From Schistosoma mansoni (Eukaryota > Platyhelminthes > Trematoda > Strigeidida > Schistosomatidae), in contig NW_017386067.1 of the NCBI RefSeq assembly GCF_000237925.1, positions 1 to 64,000 on the forward strand: a stretch of 64,000 bases of DNA, in the 5' to 3' direction. Within the stretch, counting starts at the first letter, position 1; the number at the start of each line of letters is the position of its first letter. Positions 41,918 to 53,104 of this stretch are shown in pieces. The notes below the pieces were generated by a model, which was not told the origin of the DNA, did not search any database, and worked only from the letters and a program-made list of their open reading frames with translations. The position numbers were made by a program, and so were the translations under genes.

Positions 41918-43619
41918 GATGATCCATTAAAACAAACGAAATTAGATAACTTGTTGAAATATCTAGATGACAGAAACAGATAGCCCAGATGTTTAAACAG
42001 ACCGCCTCTCTCTCTCTCTCCCTTTCTCACCCCTTGTTATTCATATTCATTCCGATCAGTAATCTCATCGTTTCATTGAACGGATAAAATAATAACCATC
42101 ATTATGTTTATCCAGTAGTCAACAATTTTCATCTTAAAATATAGCATAATACTTTACCATCTGTTCTTTGTATATGTCATAGAACTATTTACTCTGATCT
42201 CTATTTTTTTTTCGAGAAAAAATACGCTAGTAGAAATTGTATAATATCTATATGCCTTAGGGATAGTATTTGTAAGAAAATATTCCTTGGTTTTTGTTGC
42301 TATTTTACACTATAGATAGAATTTCAGCGATTAATGGTTGTGTGAATAGTGTATTTTCTTTTTATAGTTTACAATAATGAAGTAGTTTCAGTTAAGAAAC
42401 CATGAAAAAAAAACTAGAAAGCATTCGGAGTTTGTTTCGTATGGGACTCATCCGCGGTAGCCATTCATGATTCTACTACCGGAAATTGAACTGAGTACCT
42501 TTATGTTTTGTTGTGAGCACTTCACTTTCTGACTTCCGAGTTACTATCCGGTAGTTTACATTCTCGTTTTGAATCATTTCATGATTTGCCTCATATCATA
42601 CTAAACTGAAGGGGTCTATGATATTGATAACTCACTTTGAAGTTAGATTTTATTAGTAACCGATTTCATTTAGAAAACAACTAAAAAGGTAGAGTCAATG
42701 AAACGATTTTCTGTGTTTGTAAAGGTTTTTATTTGCCCTTTGTTAATATTCAAAACTAGAATTGTTGTCATAAGTGCATCCTGTTAGGATTTCCTTGATA
42801 TGACGTGATGTTACATATTTTACTGTATTTGAAATATAGATAGTAATCAAATTCATGATATATGTTTCGTCGTATTTGTGGCTTATCGGCTAGATGTATT
42901 TCGGTGTTGGTGTCAAGTAGAACACAGTAAACAACCTCACCAATGATTGAATCAGGATTGTGGTAGGTAGAATTTAATTAATGGCATTGGGTAATAACAG
43001 ATCAAAGTCCTAGACTAACTTACGTTGGAAAAGGTAACCCAATTCACTACTAACTTAATAGTTCTCAGGTATATTGATTGTGTTCAGAGTCGTTAGTCCT
43101 GGATTTGAAACAACTATTCACTAGTACCAGTTTTCGAATATTTCTCAACGTGGTTTTCATTCATGATGAAAATTAACTTCATCATCCGTACATTTCTTGA
43201 CAATAATTTTAAAGGTATATATCTCGGTGAATAGTTATCTTTTATGTTTATAACATTCGAGTGTTAATCATTGAGTTGAAGATCTTAATCCATGTCCCGT
43301 ACACACTATATTTACTGAAGTTCAAGTAGTTTGTTAGGATTGCAACCAAATATCACACATAAAATAAGCCGGTTTAATGTTGAATACATGAATCTGTTTA
43401 TTATGACTGAGTTCCAGCATTTATATTTCTAACAACAAAATATGGTTAACAATCTTTAGTTCCCGGTTTGCATAGAATACAATATTCACACTTGTAATAA
43501 GTCCTGTTAACGCAGGTATTTGAGTTCATTCGTAACACAATCTCAATGAATAAAATTAATATACTCAATTTGTGGTTTTCCATTAAGAAGAAGCAAAATA
43601 TATAACTTATATTTTATTG
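41918..43619. other. No gene; F2 shred near 42375-42490
   Basis: Near 42375-42490, a distant minus-oriented F2 (GTTTGTTTCGTATGGGACTC, AGCCATTCATGATTCT). The remainder is AT-rich and unrecognised. Confidence 0.4.
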
Positions 43620-44240
43620 AGATCATGAACGGACCAATGTTAGATCACCGTTGAAGAACTGGAAGCAGTGGATGGCCGTTTCGCCCCAGTATGGTATTAC
43701 TCAGTAGTGCTCATCCATGATCTCGCACTCAGCACCCGAATCCGGAACCTCTACTCTCGCGCTTCCAGGTTCTCGATGGTGATATAACATCGATCGATTC
43801 ATGATCACAATCAAAAACTTAACGTTCTCCACAATACCATACTAGTAATTACCATGTGCTCAGTAGTGACTAAATTCGTCACGTAATTCTCGGAGTTCTG
43901 GTGAGAAGCCATAATCAGTGGAGTCCAATCCGTGTAGGGTATGAGACAATTATCCACCTCAGACAATGGAATATGGTCGTGCAATTATGTGGATTGGTTG
44001 AAGTAAGACATTAACACCATTGGATCTTGGCTTAATGGTTTAAAGGTTAAGTGTTTGCATGAGTCTGGAGATTCTGGGTTCAAATGTTGAGTGGGCGATC
44101 GTAGATGAGCACTACTAAGGAGTCCCATACTGGGGGTTAAACGGTTGTTTAGTACTTTAAGGTCTTCAAGAGCGGTTTGATATTGATCGTTTCATGATCT
44201 CAATAAACAAAAAAAAACTCAATAATCTCCACAATCCTAT
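43620..44240. mobile_element. Diverged F2 pair in inverted then direct arrangement
   Basis: The first 150 bases are F2 in minus orientation with a ribozyme region (GATGGCCGTTTCGCCCCAGT). At about 43770 the orientation turns to plus with the 3' tail. A second, nearly full plus-oriented unit then follows (CTCAGTAGTGACTAAATTCG ... TAAGGAGTCCCATACTGGGG ...). Both ribozymes are degenerate. Shared variants suggest an older F2 subfamily. Confidence 0.7.
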
Positions 44241-44669
44241 ACTGACATAACATAACAGTTTAGTTATATTTTTTTAGTTGGAACAAATGGCCTATTGATT
44301 TTATAAACTCAATACACACATTAGATTATTATTGAATTAATTTATTGATTAATATCCCCCACTGCCAGTTCGATATATTTAAATCAATCTATTGATCAAA
44401 TAATTAAAATGATATATAATTGTTCACTGTACAATTTGATGTTGTTTTAATCAATGATGGGATCAGTGTTCTGGTGTATAAGTAAATCTTCATCTATATA
44501 TATATATAACAAACAGTCTTGTCACTTTCATTGCATTGAATCAAACTAGTCTTATCTTGTTTAACAAGTACTATATATTAGATCAGAGGGGGTTTTGTGG
44601 AGAATTTAGTATTTTCATAGTTGAAATCATGAGTCAATTGAAGCTAGACCACCATGGAAAACCTGGAAA

Positions 44670-44718
44670 CACTGGACGGCCGTTTCGTCCAATTATGGGA
44701 CTCCTCAATGGCAGTACG
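44670..44718 (-). ncRNA. Hammerhead of F2, left arm of the fold-back, core altered
   Basis: GAAACGGCCGTC and CAGTG are intact on the minus strand, but the core reads ATTGAGGA where CTGAGGA is needed, and stem II has TCC AATT ATTGG-like changes. Probably inactive. Confidence 0.5.
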
Positions 44719-44888
44719 CATCCACGATCCCGCACCCGCGAGATTCGAACCCAGGACCTACCAGTCTCGAGCCAGAGCCCTTAACCGATAGACCACTGAG
44801 CTGACCGGCATCCGATGGTGTTAATGTCTAACTTCAACCGATCCACTGGTAGGTCCTTGGGTTCGAATCTCGCGGGTGCGGAATCGTG

Positions 44889-44943
44889 GATGCGCACTGC
44901 CACTGAGGAGTCCCATAATAGGACGAAACGGCCGTCCAATGCT
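44889..44943 (+). ncRNA. Hammerhead ribozyme of F2, right arm of the fold-back
   Basis: CTGAGGA, GTCC-CATAATA-GGAC, GAAAC, stem III ACGGCCGT and GTC are all intact. Stem I carries a CCA insert and one mismatch (CAATGC). Confidence 0.8.
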
Positions 44944-45032
44944 TCCAGGTTTTCGATGGTGGTCTAGCTTTAATTGAATCATGGTTTCAACTTTGAAAAA
45001 TACTGAAATCTCCGCAAAACCCCTTCTGATGA

Positions 45033-45899
45033 ACAAATATTCTTTGAACATAAAATCACAGAGCAAATGTCTTACTGTATTAAGAGTTCAGCTGTTATTT
45101 ATGGATGCAACATGAAACTCATACAAATCGAATCATTCGTGTGTAATATTTTTCTGTTTTTATGATGTCCAAACTCCATTCCTAAACGCTAATCAATAAA
45201 AAAATGTAATGCAAGAAAGAACTCAGTATTATTATTTGTCAGAAAGTAGTATAATAGGTTAGTTGGTAAAACCACTTGACTCTTAATCACCAAGTTATAT
45301 GTGCTAACCCTTTTTCGCATATCTCGGTCTAGACAGTTAGATGGGCATCCATGCTAAATGTAGAATTTATCACATTTGTATATAGATTCAATTTGTCACC
45401 CACAATTAGGATAGGGAGATGAGATTGTCAGGGCAGTACTTGTGATAATAGAAAAGATCAGATATGGAAGACATAATTCGAGAAGAAAATATGAACTAGT
45501 AGAATCAAGAGAATTTATAAAATAATTTAAGGTTTAAATAATAAAACAGTGTTATGGTTATACATGCAGGGATTCTTTACATTACTCATTTGATCGCTTT
45601 TAATACCTATCTGATCAATGATCCACTCTTTATCTAATTACACAAGTGACTGTTATAATGATTGTAGTTACTAGGGAATATTGGTTCAGCAACTCATTGT
45701 ATTCCAAGTGATTAATCAGAACTTCTAAACAACAAACAGATCGACTTTCTTTTATGATACTGACTCAAAAACGCATAGGATTACATGCATAAATCAATTA
45801 CGTCACGACAATGCACTACAAATAAAAAGTCACAGTTTATTGTTAACTAAGTCATAGGTACGATAAAAATAAAGAATAAGTCTATAATTAATTTTATAG
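45033..45899. other. No gene recognised
   Basis: Near 45260-45360 a tRNA-like pattern (GGTTAGTTGGTAAAACCACTTG, CCAAGTTATATGTGC) hints at an old SINE but is too weak to call. Confidence 0.35.
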
Positions 45900-46036
45900 A
45901 GGTAAGATCATGAGTCAATTAAAGCTAGACCACCATGGAAAACCTGGAAGCACTGGACGGCCGTTTCGTCCTATTGTTGGACTCCTCTGCAGTGCCCATC
46001 CATGACCCCCCCTCGCAGGATTCGAACCCAATAGTT
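45900..46036 (-). mobile_element. F2 repeat, 3' third
   Basis: In minus orientation from AAGATCATGAGTCAATT through the ribozyme to the first part of the B box (GGATTCGAACCC on the plus strand). The core reads CAGAGGA for CTGAGGA, so the ribozyme is doubtful. Confidence 0.82.
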
Positions 46037-46900
46037 TAAGAACGATCAAACTTATACAAACAGTAAATAAGTGATTTTTTAAGTTTACAATAATAAAATT
46101 AACATAGCTCAAATATTTATTAAATGTTCAACAAACGAATACACAGAAATTTTTTGTATGTTAGCTCTCAAAGTTCCATCATTCCCGGTTATTCACCCAG
46201 ATCTAACAATTATTAGCTTTCAAACAATAACAAAGGTGTAGTTTCAAGCTGAATAAACATGTTTACACTGCAAACACATTACATCATCATATTTTTATGG
46301 CATTCAAATATTATTACTTATGTATTTGCATTTGGCATAGTCATTAAATTTTTTTGATCAGTTTTTATTTTTTGCACATGTTCATTGTGGATAGTATTCA
46401 ATGTCCAAAACATTATTAGAATAGTTAAGAAAAATACGATCAAATTGTTTTACTACTTGTATTATTAAATTTATAATGATCATTATTTTATCTTTTTTTA
46501 AACTTAACTATCTTATTAGCACAAAGTATAGATTGGGTGTACACTCAGATTAAAGATAAAAGAAAATTTCTAGAGAGCTAGTGAAGCAAGGGTAGTTAAA
46601 TGATGATAAGAATCGATGATTTATTAGACTTGAGTATTGCGCTTTACTCATTAAACTACTGTTTGACAAAATTTGTTTTTGTTAACTGGAATCAAATAAA
46701 TATCCATTTCATCCTGATTTTCGACGGTTAGTTTGTGATGTGAACCACAAAATTCAATATTCGCCCCAACCTGTTTATACTGCGTAGGATGAATGTTAAC
46801 ATAGCGATTAGTAGGAACTGTCAACAAAATCTGTTACAAATTCTATAATTTGGTGGTATCATATTCTTATTCGGTAATTCTTTCTTCTGTTTAACACATT
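46037..46900. other. No feature recognised
   Basis: AT-rich DNA without repeats or frames that I can name. Confidence 0.4.
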
Positions 46901-47040
46901 CATGGATGCGCATTTCTGAGGAGTACAATAATAGGGTGAAATGGCCGTCCAGTGCTTCCAGGTCTTCAATGGCGGTCTTACATTGATCCATTCATTATAT
47001 CAATTTAAACTCAACAATCTCAACAACTCTATACATCAGT
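46901..47040 (+). mobile_element. F2 repeat, 3' end only, diverged
   Basis: CATGGATGCGCATTTCTGAGG, AGGGTGAAATGGCCGTCCAG and the tail to ATCTCAACAACTCTATAC. CTGAGGA and GTC remain, but GAAAC is GAAAT. Confidence 0.78.
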
Positions 47041-47633
47041 AATTGCTGAAGTAATCGATATTTAGAAAAAAAGCAGGTAAATCCAGATTTTAGACTCTTA
47101 AAATAAAGGGTAGTACGAATCAAAGAAATATTACTAACGAACCGGAAGAGTAGTCAGACTGCATCAATTAAAATCTGAAAAATGTTTTTACGGAACAAAT
47201 AAACAATGAATAGCTGTTTTGTTTGCCATGAATAATTAACTAGCAGTAAGTTCAAATCTAAATCAACCTAATTACTCATTAAGCTAAATGATTTAATCGT
47301 GAATTATTTACTGTTTTTCTGGACGATATTGTTAGGAAAAATTTACCATCTGAGTTGTACACAGTGAATTAAACGGGGAATTTTTAAACTATTTGTTTGT
47401 TCTGTACTTTTCCATTACAATATGACTACCTCAATTAACTATTAGGAAGCAGAAAGTGTTGTTCATCTGTTTTGTCTTAGTATGTATGGAGTAGATCAAA
47501 AGTATACATCTGCAAAACATCCACAGTTTGAACCCACTATCTTAAGGTTTTGTAGTAAGTTTGAATATTATGGAGATCAGTTGTTGTCAGAGTAAATCGG
47601 TGTTAATGAGGATCTGGGCCACGCAGGGTCAGA
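47041..47633. other. No feature recognised
   Basis: AT-rich DNA. Confidence 0.4.
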
Positions 47634-47951
47634 ATGCCATTGAAAGTATCAGTTTTCTCAATATTGTTGGTATACCTTTCTGACGTAAATCAACTAGGCC
47701 AATTCGTCCAAAGAGAATTTTCTTCTGACTACCTACAACAACCTGTTGAGGGTAACTCATTAAATCTTATTCAACATTACCGAACTATACTGATTAGAAT
47801 TTCTTATAAAACCAATGGAAATCCATTTTTGAACTGGATCATGAATAAGTTTAAGTTTATTACTTATACAGATTTAAGTAAATTTAGTTCTGTGTTTAAA
47901 AAAGGTAACGTCATAAAAACCTCGAAATCTAAATCGTCCCCCCCCCAATGA
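47634..47951 (+). CDS. Weak candidate exon, unknown
   Basis: A frame of 105 codons starts MPLKVSVFSILLVYLSDVN, hydrophobic like a signal peptide, and continues with REFSSDYLQQPVEGNSLNLI and NPFLNWIMNKFKFITYTDL. It ends in a C-run. Near its end AAAAAAG|GTAACG could be a splice donor, and CAACTAG near 47696 an acceptor. No family recognised and no neighbouring exon found. It may be chance. Confidence 0.25.
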   Translation: MPLKVSVFSILLVYLSDVNQLGQFVQREFSSDYLQQPVEGNSLNLIQHYRTILIRISYKTNGNPFLNWIMNKFKFITYTDLSKFSSVFKKGNVIKTSKSKSSPPQ

Positions 47952-48894
47952 CTTCATTTTTAACATTTAACTTAGTTCTATTCTTAAAATAAGGTTAACT
48001 TAACCAAGGGATTTATTATCTTTTTTATAGTTAAAAACCGTAACATTAATTACATGGGAAACAATTTTGTCGTAATAATGAAAATAATAATAATAATTAT
48101 TACAATAATTACTACTGTTATTATTATTAGTAGTAGTGGTAGTGGTAGTAGGAGTTCTAAAACTGGTTCTCACTAACTTATAGGGACCATGGGAAATGAC
48201 ACACAAGCCTAATATTGTTATAATTAAATGAATTAAGGCTAATCATTTTTACAACCTCGAAACACAATTATCATGTTTTATTTCAGAAGGAAAACAACAG
48301 AAAACATACAGTAAAGGTCATCATCAATGAGTTTGTATAATAACAGAGTGGGGGCGTTTTAGTTATTTAAACATACAGAAATGAATAAATTCATACACTT
48401 TCCCACCAGAAAACAAAACAACAACAATGAAGACAGAAAAAAAAGATATGGACAGCATGTAAACACAAAGGTATTATTAGTGGGAAAGGGGTTAATGTTG
48501 GATTGTTGAATTTTCACAGTTTTTTTTTATCATCGACTCATGTTAGACAACCATTGGGAACTAAGAAGCAATCAAAGATGGTTGTGAAATATAGCTAATG
48601 GATTGAAGTTATAGGTGTAAACTATAGGATATTAACTAACTGCTCAGCAGTAAAAGGGTTTATTGTGATGTATGAAGGTCATGAGTTTGATTCGTGATAG
48701 GCTTATAAGTGTACACTTTTGGGGAGCACATTATAGTACAAAATACTAATCTATGGCTTCCCCTATTTCAATGGATGCTTAGCTAAGATCAAAAAAAGTG
48801 ATTTAAATGACACAAGTATTGGTCAATAGTTGATTCTTGACACAACTTTTATTCACTTACTTGTAGGCTGTACAACTTTTCTCTTCTTTGAATT
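47952..48894. other. No gene recognised
   Basis: It contains AAT/TTA repeats and a GTA/AGTGGT run near 48080-48150. Otherwise nothing I can name. Confidence 0.4.
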
Positions 48895-49110
48895 CACTTA
48901 GTATTGTTTGTTTGAATCTTCCCATGGATGTTTAGGACTGCAACTGGTCGGTCTCTAATTGGCATATGTGCATACTGTGCGTATTGCTTCGATATTGCCT
49001 CAATTCACAAGCATTGTAAGCAAAGATGGATAGTGGCTAGCACTGGAATCCTGTTTGACTCGCGTTTCGTTCTATTTGGGACTCGTCAGCTGGATGTACC
49101 TGTTACTCTA
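48895..49110 (-). mobile_element. SMalpha repeat, 3' two thirds
   Basis: In minus orientation: the tail (TAGTATTGTTTGTTTGAATC), TTAGGACTGCAACTGG, AAGATGGATAGTGGCTAGCA, the hammerhead and GGATGTACCTG. It then runs through CTCTATGAATAATA and an AT run into an F2 copy. Confidence 0.87.
49050..49103 (-). ncRNA. SMalpha hammerhead ribozyme
   Basis: Minus strand: CATCCAG, CTGACGA, GTCCCAAATAGAAC, GAAACGCGAGTC, then AAACAGG. The CUGANGA and GAAA residues are intact. Stem II has one mismatch (GTCC/GAAC) and stem I is weak. Confidence 0.65.
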
Positions 49111-49134
49111 TGAATAATAATATATATATATATA

Positions 49135-49496
49135 TACTTTCTTCAAATCTACACAAAACCCCTTCTGATAATAATTATATACTCACTAGTGACTGACTTC
49201 GAGAGATATTTCCTGGAGTTCTAGTGAGAAGCAGTAACCAGTAGAGTTCAAGCAAGTCTGTTGTGAGATATCAACTCACTGAAGACAATTGGTGAACGGT
49301 TGCTCAATTTCATGGATTGGTTGAAGTTAAACATTAACACTATCGGATGCTGGCCGGCTCAGTGGTCTATCGGTCATGTGCTTGCTCGTGAGACTATTAG
49401 GTCCTGGGTTTTAATCTCGTGAGGTGAGATCGTGGATGCGTACTGCTGAGGAGTCCCAAGCTGGGATGAAACGGCCGTCCAGTGCTTCTAGTGCTA
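49135..49496 (+). mobile_element. F2 repeat, nearly full, fused to an SMalpha end
   Basis: From the CACAAAACCCCTTCTGATAA start, through every main block, to CAGTGCTTCTAG. There it is replaced by the SMalpha sequence GTGCTAGCCACTATCCATCT (49490-49515). The F2 3' tail is therefore missing. Confidence 0.87.
49435..49490 (+). ncRNA. Hammerhead ribozyme of F2 with a variant loop
   Basis: CTGAGGA, stem II with TCCC/GGGA around AAGCT, GAAAC, ACGGCCGT and GTC are present. Stem I is GTACTG/CAGTGC. The loop variant AAGCT is shared with the copy at 50272-50330. Confidence 0.78.
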
Positions 49497-49515
49497 GCCA
49501 CTATCCATCTTTGCT

Positions 49516-50214
49516 TTTCTCTTCTTTGTTTCTACAAAATATTATCACTTATCTGACGTAAATCTTTCTTTCTTTCTTGTTTTGTTTTGTTGATGTATTG
49601 TACTAAGTTTTACATCATAACAAAATTGTTTTATCACGCAATTAACCAATTAACTAATGATGATAACAGAAATATACATTCAATTAAAGGTAATTAATTT
49701 ACCGGATGTTAAACTTTACATTCAATATATTTATCTACCATTGTAAACAAAACATGAATAAATGTCAGAATTGACATAATTTCCCAGTATTCATAGTTTT
49801 AATCTGTCTATTTATTATTTTTTTCTCCTAATAGAAAAGATTGTTGAGAGTAATGTTTTCGCCAATATTTTACATAAAGTACTTTTATAGTAAGTAATGT
49901 ATCTTTTATATACCTAGTTACTAGGAATATCATATGGTTCATTGAATGAGTTGTATTTTTTCCGCGAAAAATACAAATCAAATTAATTCGTAAAGTACTA
50001 GTAGTAGTCGTAGTAACATCCATTTACACTTGGACACTTACGTAATCAAATAACTGAGTTTATAGACATAGATTAAGCATCATACTTAACTGATTCAATT
50101 TAATAGAGTATTTAATCACATTATTATGAAAATGTGTAGATTGAATCTTTCAACGAATAAAATTGGATCAACTGAATCTATTTTCATAATTCAGATAAAA
50201 TAGATTTGTTGAGA
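49516..50214. other. Spacer inside a large inverted repeat, no gene
   Basis: AT-rich DNA between the two arms described under findings. A minus-strand frame at 50023-49808 shows a threonine run but no domain. Confidence 0.4.
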
Positions 50215-50617
50215 TTATCATAGTTGAAATCATGAGTCAATTGAAGCTAGACCACTATGAAAAACCTGGAAGCACTGAACGGCTGTTTCGTCCCAGCTTG
50301 GGATTCCTCAGTGGCAGTGCGCATCCACGATCCCGCCTCGTGAGATTAGAGCTCAAGACCGACCAGTCTCGCGCGCGAGCGCCTAACTTTTAGACCATTT
50401 AGCCGGCCAGCGTACAACAATGTTAATGTCTGACTTCAACTAATCCACGAAGTTGAGCAACCGTTCACCAATTGTCTTCAGTGAGTTGTTATCTCACAAC
50501 AGACGTGGTTTGAACTCCCTTGATCACTGTTTCTCACTAGAACTCCAGGAAATATCTCTCGAAGTCAGTCACTAGTGAGCACATAATTATTATCAGAAGG
50601 AGTTTTGTGGAGATTTG
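50215..50617 (-). mobile_element. F2 repeat, full length
   Basis: In minus orientation from CATAGTTGAAATCATGAGTC to TATCAGAAGGAGTTTTGTGG, 400 bp with all blocks: ribozyme, B and A boxes, CGTTCACCAATTGTCTTCAG and GAACTCCAGGAAATATCTC. It is the inverted partner of 49135-49496. Confidence 0.9.
50272..50330 (-). ncRNA. Hammerhead ribozyme of F2, variant loop
   Basis: Minus strand: CTGAGGA, TCCC-AAGCT-GGGA, GAAAC and a GTT cleavage triplet (allowed by NUH). Stem III is weaker (ACAGCCGT), and the first stem II pair is A-C. Confidence 0.65.
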
Positions 50618-50633
50618 AAGAAAGTATATATAT

Positions 50634-50748
50634 ATTATTCATAGAGTAACAGGTACAACCAGCTGACGAGTCCCAAATAGGACGAAACGCGCGTCTTGAA
50701 TTCTACTGTAGCCTTCATCAATCTTTGTTTATAATCTATTAATCTATT
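50634..50748 (+). mobile_element. SMalpha repeat, ribozyme part
   Basis: CAGGTACAACCAGCTGACGAG, the ribozyme, TTGAATTCTACTGTAGCC and TCAATCTTTG. It is the inverted partner of the SMalpha copy at 48895-49110, reached through the shared ATTATTCATAGAGTAAC spacer. Confidence 0.85.
50650..50706 (+). ncRNA. SMalpha hammerhead ribozyme, core intact
   Basis: CCAG, CTGACGA, GTCC-CAAATA-GGAC, GAAACGCGCGTC, then TTGAATT. Core, stem II, stem III (ACGCGCGT) and GTC are perfect. Stem I is shortened by CTGG to TTGA. Confidence 0.78.
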
Positions 50749-51154
50749 AATTAATTAGTTTATCATTTTAAAATTACTTAATAATTAAATCACTTTTCTT
50801 AATCTGTATTATTATGATTATCATTCTAAAGTGTCCTAGTTCACACATTTTGTATTCCAATATCATTATTATTATTAATTTCAATATGTAATCTTTCTCA
50901 TTGCTTAACATTCAATTTACTTAAGTAGATTTTATTCATAACCCTAACATACATTAAATAGAATGGTTTATCTTAATCATAATATCAATAATAATAATGT
51001 TAATCATCTTAATGTATTGACCTTTTGAACCTTTTCTTTTCTTTAAAAACACAAAACAAAACAAAACAATGATCAATTTCACATTATTCATTATCTTAAA
51101 ACTTTTTTAATCCATATTGACTAGTTTAGAATAACAAACTGTTGTTCATATTAA
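50749..51154. other. No feature recognised
   Basis: Very AT-rich DNA with AATAAT and AAAACA runs. Confidence 0.45.
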
Positions 51155-51592
51155 TTATCAGAAGGGGTTTTGTGGAGATTTAGTATGTTTCAACTATGAA
51201 ACATTGTGATAATTAAGATAATCATATGCTCACTAGTGACTTCAGGAAGTATATCCAGGAGTTCTAGTGAGAAGCAGTGACCAGTGGAGTGCAAACCACG
51301 TCTGTCGTGAGATAGGAACTCATTGAAGACAATTGGTGATTGGTTGTTCAACTTCGTGGATCAGTTGAAGTTAGACATTAAAACCGTCGGATGCCAGCTC
51401 AGTGGTCTATCGGTTAAGGGCTCTGGCTCGAGACTGGTAGATCCTGAGTTCGAATCTCGCGAGTGCGGGATCGTTGATGCGCACTGCCACAAAGGAGTCC
51501 CACAATAGGACGAAACGGCCGTCTAGTGCTTCCAGGTTTCCCATAGTGGTCTAGCTTCAATTGACTCATGCTTTCAACTATGAAACTGTTGT
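51155..51592 (+). mobile_element. F2 repeat, full length with inverted ends
   Basis: The left edge has the inverted 3' end (TATCAGAAGGGGTTTTGTGG, then GTTTCAACTATGAAAC). The unit then runs plus from ATCATATGCTCACTAGTGAC to GCTTTCAACTATGAAACTG. All blocks are present. The ribozyme has lost its core (CAAAGGA for CTGAGGA), so it is dead. Confidence 0.88.
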
Positions 51593-52495
51593 TCATTTAT
51601 ACATTTCTTCATTACTCCCCCCTCTCTCTCACATGCACACACACACACACTATCTCTCTATGTTTCACATAGATAACTGATACTACTCTAAGCATTTATT
51701 GAATTAATTTATCAATTGAACAGATCATTTTTCATTAATTCTATCGTTAAGTGTATTAATAGATTATATTTATTGAGAAATAATCATAATTAGAGTAATA
51801 CTAGAAACCAGGAGATATTGGACAAGTGTAACATCTTAGTCTGAAGCTTCTCAGCTATGAGCATCCACAACTATGGCAAAGTTCAAACCAAGGACATTTA
51901 ACTCTCGAGGAGAACATCCACCTATTGCATTCACATAGCTGGTTTTTAGGATTCATTCACTTACTTTTTCTAAAACCGAGGGAAGCAGATATGATGTTGC
52001 GTTTTTATAAATGTTCACAAGAGTTTTAAAATAAATAAGAATCGGAATACTATAAAATATGTTGCTTTTTAATTCAAAAATATCTGGAAAACTTTTTTAT
52101 AACATCTGTTTGCCTGTTAACATTCAATATTAAATATTTGAATTCATAAGATGTTTAACATTAGAAATGAGAAAATAGATTCGATCTACTTGATTAATGT
52201 CAAATGGTTTATAATTCTACTTTTACTCAATTTGTGATATAATGCGCTGATCATCCAATGATATAGACAGTGAAAACTGTTACATTCTAGACATGCCTAA
52301 ACCTTACGAGTCATGACTCCCTGGGTTTGATATGAAGTGGGGTTGTGAGTGTAGACCACTGATGGATCTCATGCTAGAATGGGACAATTATCGAATGCCT
52401 CCTGTTCCCAATGATATTTGAACCGAAATCAGTCTGTGACAAACACAACCTATAAATCAAACCCGTTGCCATAAAACTAATTCGATTAATTTGAG
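51593..52495. other. No gene; weak F2 shreds
   Basis: Near 51805-51950 a faint minus-oriented F2 (GTCTGAAGCTTCTCAGC, GTGAGCATCCAC-like) is visible. It is otherwise AT-rich, with CT and CA repeats near 51620-51650. Confidence 0.35.
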
Positions 52496-52705
52496 TGTTT
52501 ATAAGTAGAGATGGATGGTGGTTAGAAGTAGAATCCAGGACGCCAGCTTCGTTTTATTTGAAATAAAACAGCTGGACGTACCTGAATTTCAGAGCTGATG
52601 TTCACTCTGGGACTCGGACCCAGTACTGTTCGCTTTAAACTCCATCGAGCCATCTACTTAGCCACTGAGTCCGCATAATCACTGGCTTGTGCAATGAAGT
52701 GAAGT
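52496..52705 (-). mobile_element. SMalpha repeat, 5' two thirds, decayed ribozyme
   Basis: In minus orientation: GAGATGGATGGTGGTTAGAA, TAGAATCCAGGACGCCAGC, ACAGCTGGACGTACCTG, a B box (CTGGGACTCGGACCCAGTAC) and TCACTGGCTTGTGCAATG. CTGACGA and GAAAC are lost. Confidence 0.8.
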
Positions 52706-52789
52706 TTGCTTTTCAGCAGTAGTTAGTCAACCATACATTCTTTAAAAAAATACTGTCATCCTCCTCCTCATCATCATAATGGAGTAGTA

Positions 52790-53075
52790 GTAGTAGGAAC
52801 GGTAGTAGTGTGGTGTGCGTCACCAATCGGACAGATATAAGTAGTATGTAGTACGCATCGGAAGTAGAATAGTTACCAGAGAAGGATTGAAATAAAGAGA
52901 AGAAAAAGTGAAACAGAGAGAAATCAGAATAACAACAGAATTGGGAGAATGGTGCACTATTTAAAGGGTAACTGAAGGAAGATATGTAAATAATGTATTT
53001 AATGTATGGTCTTCATATTTTACAAAATTACTGTGTACTTTTGCATTAAATACTAGTTTAGTGCGCCGTTTATTA
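52790..53075 (+). repeat. Dispersed repeat, copy 1
   Basis: This resembles 61575-61850 in the same orientation. Shared blocks are TGTGTGC...CACCAATCG, GTAAATAATGTATTTAATG and TATTTTACAAAATT. It contains no ribozyme core. The family is unnamed here. Confidence 0.6.
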
Positions 53076-53104
53076 TTCATCATAATAAGGCATTCATATT
53101 TGAG

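Larger units (their letters stand above)
44582..45032. mobile_element. F2 fold-back: two copies in inverted repeat
   Basis: The left arm (44582-44846) is F2 in minus orientation from its 3' end to TTCAACCGATCCAC. The right arm (44847-45032) is F2 in plus orientation from CTGGTAGGTCC to the 3' end CCCCTTCTGATG. The arms pair over about 180 bases, with a roughly 80-base loop. A ribozyme lies in each arm, one per strand. Confidence 0.88.

Noticed and set aside
44536-45066. Frames at 44536-44784, 44821-45066, 46112-45915, 51323-51508 and 57517-57308 with similar peptides
   Set aside because: They are translations of F2 copies in various frames. The shared peptide reflects the shared repeat, and the frames differ in length and phase.
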